64,000 nucleotides of DNA from Nanobdellati archaeon (GTDB lineage: Archaea; EX4484-52; GLR71), in the NCBI GenBank assembly GCA_019429005.1, contig JAHYJR010000005.1, forward strand, positions 54,581 to 118,580, written 5' to 3'. Of this stretch, positions 52,175 through 61,738 are shown in pieces (position 1 is the stretch's first letter; every line of letters begins with the position of its first letter). The notes beneath the pieces were generated by a model. It was not told the DNA's origin. It did no database searches and saw only the letters and a program-made list of their open reading frames with translations. A program made the translations under genes and the position numbers.

Positions 52175-52323
52175 GGGCCTGTAGCTCAGTCTGGCAGAGC
52201 ACTGGACTCTTAATCCAGGTGTCGAGGGTTCAAAAAGGTAAATGTTATCATACAATGTTGTTTTAATTATTATGTAATTATAACTTTGTTATGCATTTGC
52301 TCTTGGAAATCCCTTCAGGCTCA
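52175..52323 (+). tRNA. tRNA-Lys(CTT) with 75-nt T-loop intron at 59/60 (52235-52309)
   Basis: Acceptor GGGCCTG/CAGGCTC, anticodon arm CTGGA CTCTTAA TCCAG, split T-arm GAGGG TTCAAA|...|T CCCTT. Confidence 0.92.
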
Positions 52324-52349
52324 TTATATAATTATAAAAGGTAGATTAT

Positions 52350-52745
52350 TTGAAAGAAAATGCAATCGATAAAACGACTTCAAAAAAGACCCCTGAAAAG
52401 GCTTCTGTGAAAGCATCTCCTAAAAAGGCTGCAGTAAAAGCATCTCCTAAAAAGGCTGTTGATAAAGCATCTTCTAAAACAGTTGTTGAAAAACCAACTG
52501 AACTTATGGCACATAATTTAATACCTAAACATGAGATTCTGATTGATGCTCAAGTAAAAACACTTCTTGAAAAATATCATATTGAAAAAAGTAATTTACC
52601 ACATATTTTTGATACAGATGTTATAGCTAAACAGCTTGGTGCTAAACCCGGCGATGTTATCTGTATAGAACGAGCATCAAAGACTGCAGGAATCTCTTTA
52701 TATTATCGTCTTGTTGTTTCTGAAGAAGGTGAAGATTATGATTAA
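52350..52745 (+). CDS. rpoH: RNA polymerase subunit H with Lys/Ala/Ser-rich N-terminal extension
   Basis: C-terminal domain HNLIPKHEILI...LPHIFDTDVIAKQLGAKPGDVICIERASKTAGISLYYRLVV; TTG start. Confidence 0.9.
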   Translation: MKENAIDKTTSKKTPEKASVKASPKKAAVKASPKKAVDKASSKTVVEKPTELMAHNLIPKHEILIDAQVKTLLEKYHIEKSNLPHIFDTDVIAKQLGAKPGDVICIERASKTAGISLYYRLVVSEEGEDYD

Positions 52746-54222
52746 AAGCTTTTTGAACGAACAGAAAGATAAGTCTCGATATGTATCACACCATATTGAT
52801 TCTTTCAATGATTTTGTAGCAAGACGTATTCAAAGTATTATTGATGAACTTGGAGAAATCAAAATAGACCTTCCAACTCAAGAAAGTCTTACTATTAAAC
52901 TGGGTAAAGTTTTAATTGAAGCTCCACAGATTAGAGAAAGTGATGGCGCAACAAAAAGTATATTACCAATGGAAGCACGACTTAGAAATCTAACTTATTC
53001 CTCGCCACTTTATGTAGAAATGACACCTGTTTTTGAAGATGTTGAACATGAAACAACTTTTGTAAACATTGGTGAATTTCCAATAATGGTTAAATCAGAT
53101 CTTTGTCCATTATCTAGCATGTCAAGAACTGAATTAATTGCAGCTGGTGAAGATTCACACGATATGGGCGGTTATTTCATAATAAATGGTATTGAGCGAG
53201 TTCTTATTTTATCTGAAGAGATTGCAACAAACAAACTTATTATACAGAAAAAAGTCGAAGAAATTACAGCAAGATTAGATTCCAAAAATAGAGGTTATAC
53301 ACAAAGACATGCTTTTGAAAGAAAAGAGGATGGTAGCGTTGTTGTAAAATTTGCTAATTTAACAAGTACTCCAATAAATCTTATTATTTTAATGAAAGCT
53401 CTTGGTCTTGGTACTGATAAAGATGTTATGACTGCAATATCAAGAGATGGTAACATTAATGAAGCAACTTATTTACATCTTTTAATTGTTGATGTTACAA
53501 GTAGTGATGATGCAATTAATCATATTGGTCATCTTATGAAAATTTCTCAAAAAGAACAAATAGAATCAAGAGTTATGAATATACTTGATAATTATCTTTT
53601 ACCACATATTGGTCAAACTGCTGCAAGTAGAATTGATAAAGCATTATTCCTTGGTAAAGTTATAAATAAATTAGAGCTTTTAAAATCTGGAAAACTTAAT
53701 GATGATGATATAGATCATTATTCAAACAAACGATTACGTCTTTCAGGAGATTTACTTGAGTCTATATTAAGAGCAATTCTTCTTGGACGATGGGGCCTTA
53801 TTGCAAGATTACAGTATAATTATCAAAAAATGATTAAAAGAGGACGAAAATTACCAAATTTACAAAGTATCGTGATAACAGGTGTTCTTACAAAACAGAT
53901 TTTGAGGGCTATGGCCGTTGGTAATTTTGCAAATCAGACTGGTGTAAGTCAAAGGCTTGAGCGAAGTAATTTTGTTAGAGCTCAAGAGCATTTAAGAGCT
54001 GTTGTATCTCCTTTATCTTCAACTCAAGAACATTATGAAGCACGATCTCTACATTCAACACATTGGGGTAGGCTTGATGCTGTAAGAACTCCGGAAGGTC
54101 AAAACATTGGTCTTAGGAAATTTCTTGCCTTGGGTGCGCAAGTAACAACAACACCTAAAGCTGATGATGATCTTAAGATTGAATCTGCTTTAAAAAGTTT
54201 AGGTGTTTTAAAAGAATTATAA
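52738..54222 (+). CDS. rpoB2: RNA polymerase subunit B'' (N-terminal half of split RpoB); likely ATG at 52738
   Basis: Within ORF 52711..54222; HHIDSFNDFVARRIQSIIDELG, GGYFIINGIERVLI, SRPL-region SSTQEHYEARSLHSTHWGRLDAVRTPEGQNIGL. Confidence 0.95.
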   Translation: MIKSFLNEQKDKSRYVSHHIDSFNDFVARRIQSIIDELGEIKIDLPTQESLTIKLGKVLIEAPQIRESDGATKSILPMEARLRNLTYSSPLYVEMTPVFEDVEHETTFVNIGEFPIMVKSDLCPLSSMSRTELIAAGEDSHDMGGYFIINGIERVLILSEEIATNKLIIQKKVEEITARLDSKNRGYTQRHAFERKEDGSVVVKFANLTSTPINLIILMKALGLGTDKDVMTAISRDGNINEATYLHLLIVDVTSSDDAINHIGHLMKISQKEQIESRVMNILDNYLLPHIGQTAASRIDKALFLGKVINKLELLKSGKLNDDDIDHYSNKRLRLSGDLLESILRAILLGRWGLIARLQYNYQKMIKRGRKLPNLQSIVITGVLTKQILRAMAVGNFANQTGVSQRLERSNFVRAQEHLRAVVSPLSSTQEHYEARSLHSTHWGRLDAVRTPEGQNIGLRKFLALGAQVTTTPKADDDLKIESALKSLGVLKEL

Positions 54223-54282
54223 TCAAAGAATTATAATTCTAAGTAAAAGTATAGTCAATTATTAATTATCAATATATAAAGG

Positions 54283-56094
54283 GTGTCATATATCGCAGAA
54301 GTTTATTTTAATGGTAAATATGTAGGAGAGCATGAATCTCCACAAACGCTTGTAAAGTCATTGATTGAAAAGAGGCGAAAAAATATACTATCACACGACA
54401 TGAATGTTGGATATGTTGAGGATCGTAATGAGGTTCAAATCAATACTGATAGTGGTAGAGTTCGAAGACTTCTTATAGTTGTTAATGATGGTGTTCCTCT
54501 TTTGACTGAAGAACTTATCGCTAAATTAAAAAAGAAAGAAGTTTCCTGGGATGATATGACTGCACAGAATATTGTAGAATTTATTGATGCTGAAGAGGAA
54601 GAAAATACTTATATTGCATTAAAACGTGAAGATGTTACAAAAGATCATACACATCTTGAATTAGATCCAGTTCTTATGTTTGGTATATCTACATCAATAC
54701 TTCCATTCCCTGAAAAGAATCGTGGTGATCGTCTTAACTATGGTGCACGTATGGCAATTCAGGCAATTGGTTCTCCTGCACAAAATTATCTGATGCGTGA
54801 TGATACAACAATGAATGTTCTTGTATATCCTCAAGTACCTATTGTTGATACTGAAACAATAGATTCAATAGGTCTTACTTCACATCCATCTGGACAGAAT
54901 CTTGTTATTGCAATAATGCCTTTTTATGGTTACAATATAGAGGATGCTATAATTATAAATAAAGCTTCAATAGATCGTGGTTTTGGTAGATCTTTAAGTT
55001 ATAAAACACATGTCAGTGAATTTAGAAGATATTGGGGTGGTCAGGAAGATGAGATCCGTGTACCCGACCCAAGTGTTCATGGTTATAAATCAGAAGAAGC
55101 ATATAGGGATCTTGATGAGTATGGTATAATCAACCCCGAAATAAAAGTTTCAGAAGGTTCAACTCTTGTAGGTAAAGTATCTCCTTTAAGATTTCTTGGT
55201 ATAACAAAAGAAGTACGTATGGGTATACAGAATTTTAGAGAGAATTCACTTACAGTTGAAAAAAATGCATCAGGTTATGTTGAGAAAGTAATTCTTACAA
55301 CAGATCAGCAAGGAAATAAGATTGTTAAAGTAAGTGTACGTGATACTAAGATACCTGAAGTTGGCGATAAATTTGCAACAAGACATGGTCAAAAAGGTGT
55401 TATAGGTATTGTTGTTCCTGAAGAAGATATGCCTTTTACTGAAGATGGTACAAGACCTGATGTAATTATAACAACACATGCTATTCCTTCTAGAATGACT
55501 GTTGGTCAGCTTCTTGAGATAATTGCTGGTAAAGCTGGTGCTCTTGCAGGAAAACGTGTGAATGGTACTGCTTTTAAAGGTGATGAAGCTCATATTCGTG
55601 AAGCTCTTAAAGTCTTAGGTTTCCGTGATGATGGTCGTGAGACTATGTATAATGGTATCACGGGCGAAAAAATGGAAAGTACTGTGCTTATCGGTATTGG
55701 TTATTATCAAAAGCTTTATCATTTAGTTTCAAAGAAGATGCATGCAAGATCTCGTGGTCCTGTTGCACTTATGACAAAACAACCTACAGAAGGTAGATCT
55801 AAGGATGGTGGACTTAGAATAGGTGAGATGGAAAAAGATTGTTTCATCGCACATGGTGCACCTATTGTACTTAGGGAAAGATTCAGTTCCGATATGGTTA
55901 TAGTTCCAGTGTGTAGGGAATGTGGTGTTGTTGCAGTAGATGATAAACTTAAAAACAAAATAACTTGTCCTGTTTGTAAGACCTCATCAAAGAACAATAT
56001 TGTGATGACTGAGATGTCATACGCATTTAAGCTTATGCTTGATGAGTTAAAAAGTATGACACTATATCCAAAAATCATACCTGTTGAGAAATAA
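54283..56094 (+). CDS. rpoB1: RNA polymerase subunit B' (C-terminal half of split RpoB); GTG start
   Basis: MAIQAIGSPAQNYLMR, GYNIEDAIIINKASIDRG, GDKFATRHGQKGV, CRECGVVAVDDKLKNKITCPVC zinc motif. Confidence 0.95.
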   Translation: MSYIAEVYFNGKYVGEHESPQTLVKSLIEKRRKNILSHDMNVGYVEDRNEVQINTDSGRVRRLLIVVNDGVPLLTEELIAKLKKKEVSWDDMTAQNIVEFIDAEEEENTYIALKREDVTKDHTHLELDPVLMFGISTSILPFPEKNRGDRLNYGARMAIQAIGSPAQNYLMRDDTTMNVLVYPQVPIVDTETIDSIGLTSHPSGQNLVIAIMPFYGYNIEDAIIINKASIDRGFGRSLSYKTHVSEFRRYWGGQEDEIRVPDPSVHGYKSEEAYRDLDEYGIINPEIKVSEGSTLVGKVSPLRFLGITKEVRMGIQNFRENSLTVEKNASGYVEKVILTTDQQGNKIVKVSVRDTKIPEVGDKFATRHGQKGVIGIVVPEEDMPFTEDGTRPDVIITTHAIPSRMTVGQLLEIIAGKAGALAGKRVNGTAFKGDEAHIREALKVLGFRDDGRETMYNGITGEKMESTVLIGIGYYQKLYHLVSKKMHARSRGPVALMTKQPTEGRSKDGGLRIGEMEKDCFIAHGAPIVLRERFSSDMVIVPVCRECGVVAVDDKLKNKITCPVCKTSSKNNIVMTEMSYAFKLMLDELKSMTLYPKIIPVEK

Positions 56095-56136
56095 TTAGGT
56101 AATTTAAATAAATATAATTAAGATTAGGTTATTAAG

Positions 56137-58638
56137 ATGGTTTCAGTTATCGAAAAAATTAATTTCAAAATGATGTCACCCCAGATGATACAAAAATTGG
56201 GGGCAATAAATGTGACAAATTCCGAAGTGTATGATGCCGACGCATATCCTGTTGAAGGTGGAGTTATGGATCCTCATATGGGTGTCATAGACCCAGGTAT
56301 GCGTTGTAAAACTTGTGGTGGCAGAAGTGGTGAGTGTCAAGGCCATTTTGGTTATATTAATCTTGCTAAACCTGTTCTTAATATATTATTTATTAAGCAA
56401 ATAAAAACAGTTCTTACATATACTTGTGAGCATTGTGGTGAACTTCTTTTTTCAAAAGATTTACTTAAAACTTCTAAATTATCTAAAATTAAACCTTCAA
56501 AAGATTGTCCTGTATGTACTAAAGCAAACAGAAAATTAGTTTTTGAGAGACCTCAGACATTTAAAAGGGATAAACAGATTATTACTCCTGAAGAAATTAG
56601 AGAACACTTTGAAAAGATAAAAGATTCTGATGTAAAATATGTAGGTCTCGCGGGTGGAAGACCTGAATGGATGATACTTACAGTTATGCCTGTACCTTCA
56701 ATAACAACAAGGCCTTCAATTACACTTACAACTGGTGAGCGAAGTGAAGATGATCTTACACACAAACTTGTTGATGTAATTAGAACAAATCAGAGACTTG
56801 CAAGCAATCTAGAGATTGGTGCACCTGAATTTATTCTTGATGATCTTTGGGAACTTCTTCAATATCATGTTACTACATTTTTTAATAACGAAGTAAGTGG
56901 TTTACCACCTGCAAGACATCGTTCAGGAAGACAACTTAAAACGCTCTCACAAAGATTAAAATCTAAAGATGGACGTTTTAGAAATAATCTTACTGGTAAA
57001 AGAGTTAACTTTTCAGCAAGAACTGTTGTATCTCCAGATCCAAATATTGGTGTTAATGAAGTTGGTGTGCCTGCAGCTATAACAAGAGAATTAACTGTAC
57101 CTGCTCGAGCTACTAAAGATAACCTTAAAGAACTTAAGGAAATGCTTAATCGTGGACCAAATCAAATTGGTGGGGCTAATTATGTTATTAGACCAGATGG
57201 TTTAAGGAAAAAGATAACAGATATGAACAAAGATTTAATCCTTGAAGAATTTGATGTTGATTTTATACTTGAACGACATATAAACAATGGTGATATTGTT
57301 CTTTTCAATAGACAACCATCATTACATCGTATGTCTATTATGGCACATAAGGTTGTAGTTACACAGGATAAAACATTTAAATTAAATCTTGTTGTATGTA
57401 AACCTTATAATGCCGATTTTGATGGTGATGAAATGAATCTTCATGTACCACAATCTGCTGAAGCACGTGCTGAAGCTAAACAGCTTATGCTTGTTGAAGA
57501 AAATCTAAGATCTCCACGATTTGGTGGTCCAATAATAGGTTGTGATCAGGATTATATTTCTGGAAGTTATATCCTAACAAAAAAGGGTGTAATTATCAAT
57601 AAGAAAGATGTAGCACAATTAATGTATGCTGTTGGTATTTCAGAAGATCTTAATAAAGAAGAATACACAGGTAAGGAAGTTATGAGTATGGTTCTTCCTA
57701 AAGGTCTTAACATTGAATATAAGACTGGATTTTGTTTAAAATGTTCAGAATGTAAAAAAGGTAAATGTGTATCTGATGCATATCTTGTTATTGAAGATGG
57801 TAATTTAATTTGTGGTGTATTTGATAGTAAAGCTATTGCATCATTTAAAGGTGCTATTCTTGACAGGATTGATCTTGAATTTGGTCATAAGGTTGCTATA
57901 AAATTCCTTGAACAGTTGACAAGATTAACTTTAGAATTTATTATGCGAGATGGATTCAGTATCTCTGTTTCAGATATGGATATATCTAATAATACTCAAA
58001 AACAGATTGATGGTGTTATAGATAAAAGTCTTATTGGTGTCAATAAACTTATAGATAAATATGATGCTGGTGAGATTGTACCAAACCCTGGACGAAGTAT
58101 GGAAGAAACTCTTGAAACTCTAGTTATGTCTGAATTACAAAGTATCCTTACACGTGCACAGGTTATAATTTCTGATAACGCAGTTGAAAATTCTGCGGTA
58201 ATTATGGCAAAAACAGGTGCAAGGGGTAGTATGCAAAATCTTACATTTATGGCAGGTTTGATTGGTCAAGAAGCTATAAGTGGTGGACGAATATTTAGAG
58301 GTTATAGGACACGTACTCTTACACATTTTAAACAGAATGATTTTTCAGCAGAATCTCATGGTTTTGTAAGATCTTCATTTAAAAAAGGTTTGAATCCTAT
58401 CGAGTTTTTCTTTGAAGCTATGAAAGGTCGTGAAGGTATTATGGATTCATCTCTTAAGACTAGGATTAGTGGATATATGCAACGAAGACTTGTTAATGCA
58501 CTTCAGGATAATATTGTTCAGAAAGATATATCTGTTAGAGATGGTGCTGGAACAATAATACAATTCCTTGCTGGTGAAGATGGAATTGATCCTGCAAAGA
58601 GTGATAATGGTGTATTAATCAATTTAAAAAGGATTTAA
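56137..58638 (+). CDS. rpoA1: RNA polymerase subunit A'
   Basis: CKTCGGRSGECQGHFG zinc motif, NLTGKRVNFSARTVVSPDPN, YNADFDGDEMNLHVPQS catalytic motif. Confidence 0.97.
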   Translation: MVSVIEKINFKMMSPQMIQKLGAINVTNSEVYDADAYPVEGGVMDPHMGVIDPGMRCKTCGGRSGECQGHFGYINLAKPVLNILFIKQIKTVLTYTCEHCGELLFSKDLLKTSKLSKIKPSKDCPVCTKANRKLVFERPQTFKRDKQIITPEEIREHFEKIKDSDVKYVGLAGGRPEWMILTVMPVPSITTRPSITLTTGERSEDDLTHKLVDVIRTNQRLASNLEIGAPEFILDDLWELLQYHVTTFFNNEVSGLPPARHRSGRQLKTLSQRLKSKDGRFRNNLTGKRVNFSARTVVSPDPNIGVNEVGVPAAITRELTVPARATKDNLKELKEMLNRGPNQIGGANYVIRPDGLRKKITDMNKDLILEEFDVDFILERHINNGDIVLFNRQPSLHRMSIMAHKVVVTQDKTFKLNLVVCKPYNADFDGDEMNLHVPQSAEARAEAKQLMLVEENLRSPRFGGPIIGCDQDYISGSYILTKKGVIINKKDVAQLMYAVGISEDLNKEEYTGKEVMSMVLPKGLNIEYKTGFCLKCSECKKGKCVSDAYLVIEDGNLICGVFDSKAIASFKGAILDRIDLEFGHKVAIKFLEQLTRLTLEFIMRDGFSISVSDMDISNNTQKQIDGVIDKSLIGVNKLIDKYDAGEIVPNPGRSMEETLETLVMSELQSILTRAQVIISDNAVENSAVIMAKTGARGSMQNLTFMAGLIGQEAISGGRIFRGYRTRTLTHFKQNDFSAESHGFVRSSFKKGLNPIEFFFEAMKGREGIMDSSLKTRISGYMQRRLVNALQDNIVQKDISVRDGAGTIIQFLAGEDGIDPAKSDNGVLINLKRI

Positions 58639-58668
58639 TTAAGGATTTATTCAATAGGTGATAATTTC

Positions 58669-59775
58669 ATGTCAAACGAAATCATAGAATATTACGAAAA
58701 AAAAATAGATAATTTAGATATAGATGCAAAATTAAAGACTGCTCTTAAAAAGAAAGTTTCTATTATGTATCCTAAAATGAGTTATGATCATGGTGAAGCT
58801 GTTGGTGTTGTAGCAGCACAGTCAATAAGTGAACCTGCTACACAAACAACTTTAAAATCATATCATAGGGATGCTACGGCTGGTCTTGAAATAACTCAAG
58901 GTCTACCAAGAATTCTTGAAATCTTTGATGGTCGACGTGAACCAAAAACACCTTCTATGAAAATATTATTATTGGATGATTATAATAATGTTGATGGTGC
59001 GAAATTAGTTGCAGCAAATATAAGAGAAACCGTCCTTAAACAAGTTGTTTATGAAGATGCAATCAATCTTGTAAACATGAATATTGAATTTACATTTGAT
59101 AAAGCACAACTTAAGATATTAAATTTGAGTCTTGATGAAATCTCAAAAGGTGTTAAGAAAGCAATCAAAAACATTGAAGTAAAGATCGAAGGCGATAAAG
59201 TTATTGTTGAACCTAAAAAAGCAAATATTACTGTAAAAGATTTACAAAGTATAAGGGTGAAAGCACGATTATCGTATGTGAAAGGTATAAAAGGTATAAC
59301 GCATACTGTTATTGAAAATGATAGTAATACATGGATAATACATACCCTTGGCTCCAACCTTAAGAAAGTTTTAAAAATTGCAGGTGTAGATACTTATAAT
59401 ACTAAAACAAATAATATTTTTGAAATACAAGAAGTTATGGGTATTGAAGCTTCACGAAATGCTATTATAAATGAATTATTAGAAACAATGCGATCTCAAG
59501 GTGTAGATACTGATATTAGACATATTATGCTTGTAGCAGATGCTATGACAAGTCATGGTAAAGTTTATGCTATTGGACGATATGGTCTTTCTGGTATAAA
59601 ATCATCAGTCCTTGCAAGAGCAAATTTTGAGGAAACTGTAAAACATCTTATAAATGCATCAGCAGAGGATGTTGTGGATGTAATTGATGGTGTTGTTGAA
59701 AACGTTATAATTGGCAAGACTGCGAAAGTAGGAACTGGTCTTGTGAATTTAGTGATTAAAAAAACAGACAAATAA
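58669..59775 (+). CDS. rpoA2: RNA polymerase subunit A''
   Basis: [54 protein letters not shown]. Confidence 0.96.
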   Translation: MSNEIIEYYEKKIDNLDIDAKLKTALKKKVSIMYPKMSYDHGEAVGVVAAQSISEPATQTTLKSYHRDATAGLEITQGLPRILEIFDGRREPKTPSMKILLLDDYNNVDGAKLVAANIRETVLKQVVYEDAINLVNMNIEFTFDKAQLKILNLSLDEISKGVKKAIKNIEVKIEGDKVIVEPKKANITVKDLQSIRVKARLSYVKGIKGITHTVIENDSNTWIIHTLGSNLKKVLKIAGVDTYNTKTNNIFEIQEVMGIEASRNAIINELLETMRSQGVDTDIRHIMLVADAMTSHGKVYAIGRYGLSGIKSSVLARANFEETVKHLINASAEDVVDVIDGVVENVIIGKTAKVGTGLVNLVIKKTDK

Positions 59776-59819
59776 GTTTAAAAAGAATTAGATAAGATAA
59801 TTTTTCAAGGTGGATATAT

Positions 59820-60092
59820 ATGACAGAAAAAAATGTGGATGCTGTAATAAAAACAGCTTTGACTACTGATAAATTGCTTATCGGTACAAATAAAGTACTT
59901 AAAGCGGTTAAATTAGGAAAAGCAGAAATAGTAGTACTTGCATCAAATTGTTCAGATTTAATAAGGAATGATATAATGAGTAGTGCAAAATTATCTGGTG
60001 TTGAAATAATTAATTATGAAAAAAACGCTAGAAATTTAGGAGCTATATGTAAAAAAGAATTTACAGTAGTCAGTGTGTGTACATTGAAATAG
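59820..60092 (+). CDS. rpl30e: Ribosomal protein eL30
   Basis: LIGTNKVLKAVKLGKAEIVVLASNCSDLIRNDI; canonical position after rpoA2. Confidence 0.92.
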   Translation: MTEKNVDAVIKTALTTDKLLIGTNKVLKAVKLGKAEIVVLASNCSDLIRNDIMSSAKLSGVEIINYEKNARNLGAICKKEFTVVSVCTLK

Positions 60093-60190
60093 ATAAGTAT
60101 ATAATACTTTCAGTTGATATAAATAATGTGTTTTTATTATATCTGAAGAATATTATTAAAATATTAAATAAAAAATATTAGTGATTTACA

Positions 60191-60610
60191 ATGCCAGGAC
60201 TTTTCGCAGGAAGGAATATCAAAAAGAAAAGACAAGAATCCAGATGGAAAGACATCTATTATAAACAGAGGGTTCTTGGTCTAAAAGTTGCACAGGATCC
60301 TCTTAAAGGTAGTCCTCAAGCTAAAGCTATCGTTCTAGAAAAAAGGAATATTGAAGCAAAACAACCGAATTCAGCAATGCGAAAATGTGTTAGAATACAA
60401 CTTACAAAAAATGGTAAGCAAATAACAGCTTTTGTTCCTGGTAATGGTGCTATAAGCCATATACAGGAGCATGATGAAGTTCTTGTAGAAGGTATTGGTG
60501 GAACAAAAGGACGAGCTAAAGGAGATATTCCAACAGTAAGATGGCAAGTTATTAAAGTAAACAATCTATCTCTTAATGCTTTATTAAAAGGAAAAGTTAA
60601 GAGAGGTTAA
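60191..60610 (+). CDS. rps12: Ribosomal protein uS12
   Basis: [49 protein letters not shown]. Confidence 0.97.
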   Translation: MPGLFAGRNIKKKRQESRWKDIYYKQRVLGLKVAQDPLKGSPQAKAIVLEKRNIEAKQPNSAMRKCVRIQLTKNGKQITAFVPGNGAISHIQEHDEVLVEGIGGTKGRAKGDIPTVRWQVIKVNNLSLNALLKGKVKRG

Positions 60611-60612
60611 TC

Positions 60613-61590
60613 GTGATTTTTATGATGGATTCAAAACAAGATAAAATCGAAACTCCGGTAACAAATGCTCCGGTAACAAAAACAAAAGTAGCTAGTACAA
60701 AAGTAGCTAGTACAAAAGTAGCTAGTACAAAAGTAGCTGATACAAAAGTAGCTGATACAAAAGTAGCTAGTACAAAAGTAGCTGATACAAAAGTAGCTAG
60801 TACAAAAGTAGCTAGTACAAAAGTAGCTGATACAAAAGTAGCTGATACAAAAGTAGCTGATACAAAAGTAGCTAGTACAAAAGTAGCTAGTACAAAAGTA
60901 GCTAGTACAAAAGTAGCTAGTACAAAAGTAGCTAGTACAAAAGTAGCTGATACAAAAGTTGTTAAAACAAAGGCAATAGCTGTAGATATAACTCCAGAAT
61001 TATTATTATTTAATAGATGGTCTACTAGTGCAATTGTTGTAGAAGATCCGGGTCTTAAAGGTTATATTAATTTAAAACCTATGATTGTTCCAAAATCAGG
61101 TGGAAAATTACAGAAAAAACAATTTTATAAATCTAATATGCATATTGTTGAAAGGCTTTTAAACAAGCTTTTTGTTTCAGGTCATAAAGGTAAGAAACAT
61201 AAACTTTCATCTGGACAGAATGTTGGTAAGACTATGGTAGTTTGGAATATTATTGAAAACGCATTTGATATTATAGAGAAAAAGACTACTAAGAATCCTG
61301 TTGAAGTTCTTGTTCGTGCAATTGAGAACAGTGCTCCTATTGAAGAAGTATTATCTTTCCAGAAAGGTGGTAGTTTTACAAGAGAACCTGTTTTAACATC
61401 ACCACAAAGACGTGTTGATCTTGCATTAAGATTTATTGTACAGACTGTGTATTCAAAAAGTAAGATGAAAAAGAAAAAAGCTTATGATGCTCTTGCTGAT
61501 GAGCTTATCGCTGCATACAAAAATGAAACAGCATCTGCTGCAGTATCTGAAAAGATTAGACGTGAGAAAGAAGCACACGGTGCAAGATAA
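60613..61590 (+). CDS. rps7: Ribosomal protein uS7 with long repetitive N-terminal extension
   Basis: C-terminal part LFNRWSTSAIVVEDPGLKGYINLKPMIVPKSGGK...MHIVERLLNKLF...EVLVRAIENSAPIEE...RRVDLALRFI is uS7. Confidence 0.95.
   Translation: MIFMMDSKQDKIETPVTNAPVTKTKVASTKVASTKVASTKVADTKVADTKVASTKVADTKVASTKVASTKVADTKVADTKVADTKVASTKVASTKVASTKVASTKVASTKVADTKVVKTKAIAVDITPELLLFNRWSTSAIVVEDPGLKGYINLKPMIVPKSGGKLQKKQFYKSNMHIVERLLNKLFVSGHKGKKHKLSSGQNVGKTMVVWNIIENAFDIIEKKTTKNPVEVLVRAIENSAPIEEVLSFQKGGSFTREPVLTSPQRRVDLALRFIVQTVYSKSKMKKKKAYDALADELIAAYKNETASAAVSEKIRREKEAHGAR
60688..60957 (+). repeat. 18 tandem 15-bp coding repeats, gtagct(agt/gat)acaaaa, encoding VA(S/D)TK
   Basis: Direct reading; unit order S S S D D S D S S D D D S S S S S D. 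Confidence 0.97.
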
Positions 61591-61738
61591 TATTATCTTG
61601 TATTTCACTTTTTTTTATTTTTTATTTTTTTTAAAGTAATTATACAGTCTCGAGTTTAATTTTTTTATTAAAAATGTATTGTCTATTTCTATCTAACTAT
61701 ATCAAAAAGACATTTAAGGAAATACACCTTATTATTTA

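Noticed and set aside
60688-60957. Possible CRISPR or mobile repeat in uS7
   Set aside because: Period 15 in frame, no spacers, encodes a continuous peptide tail.
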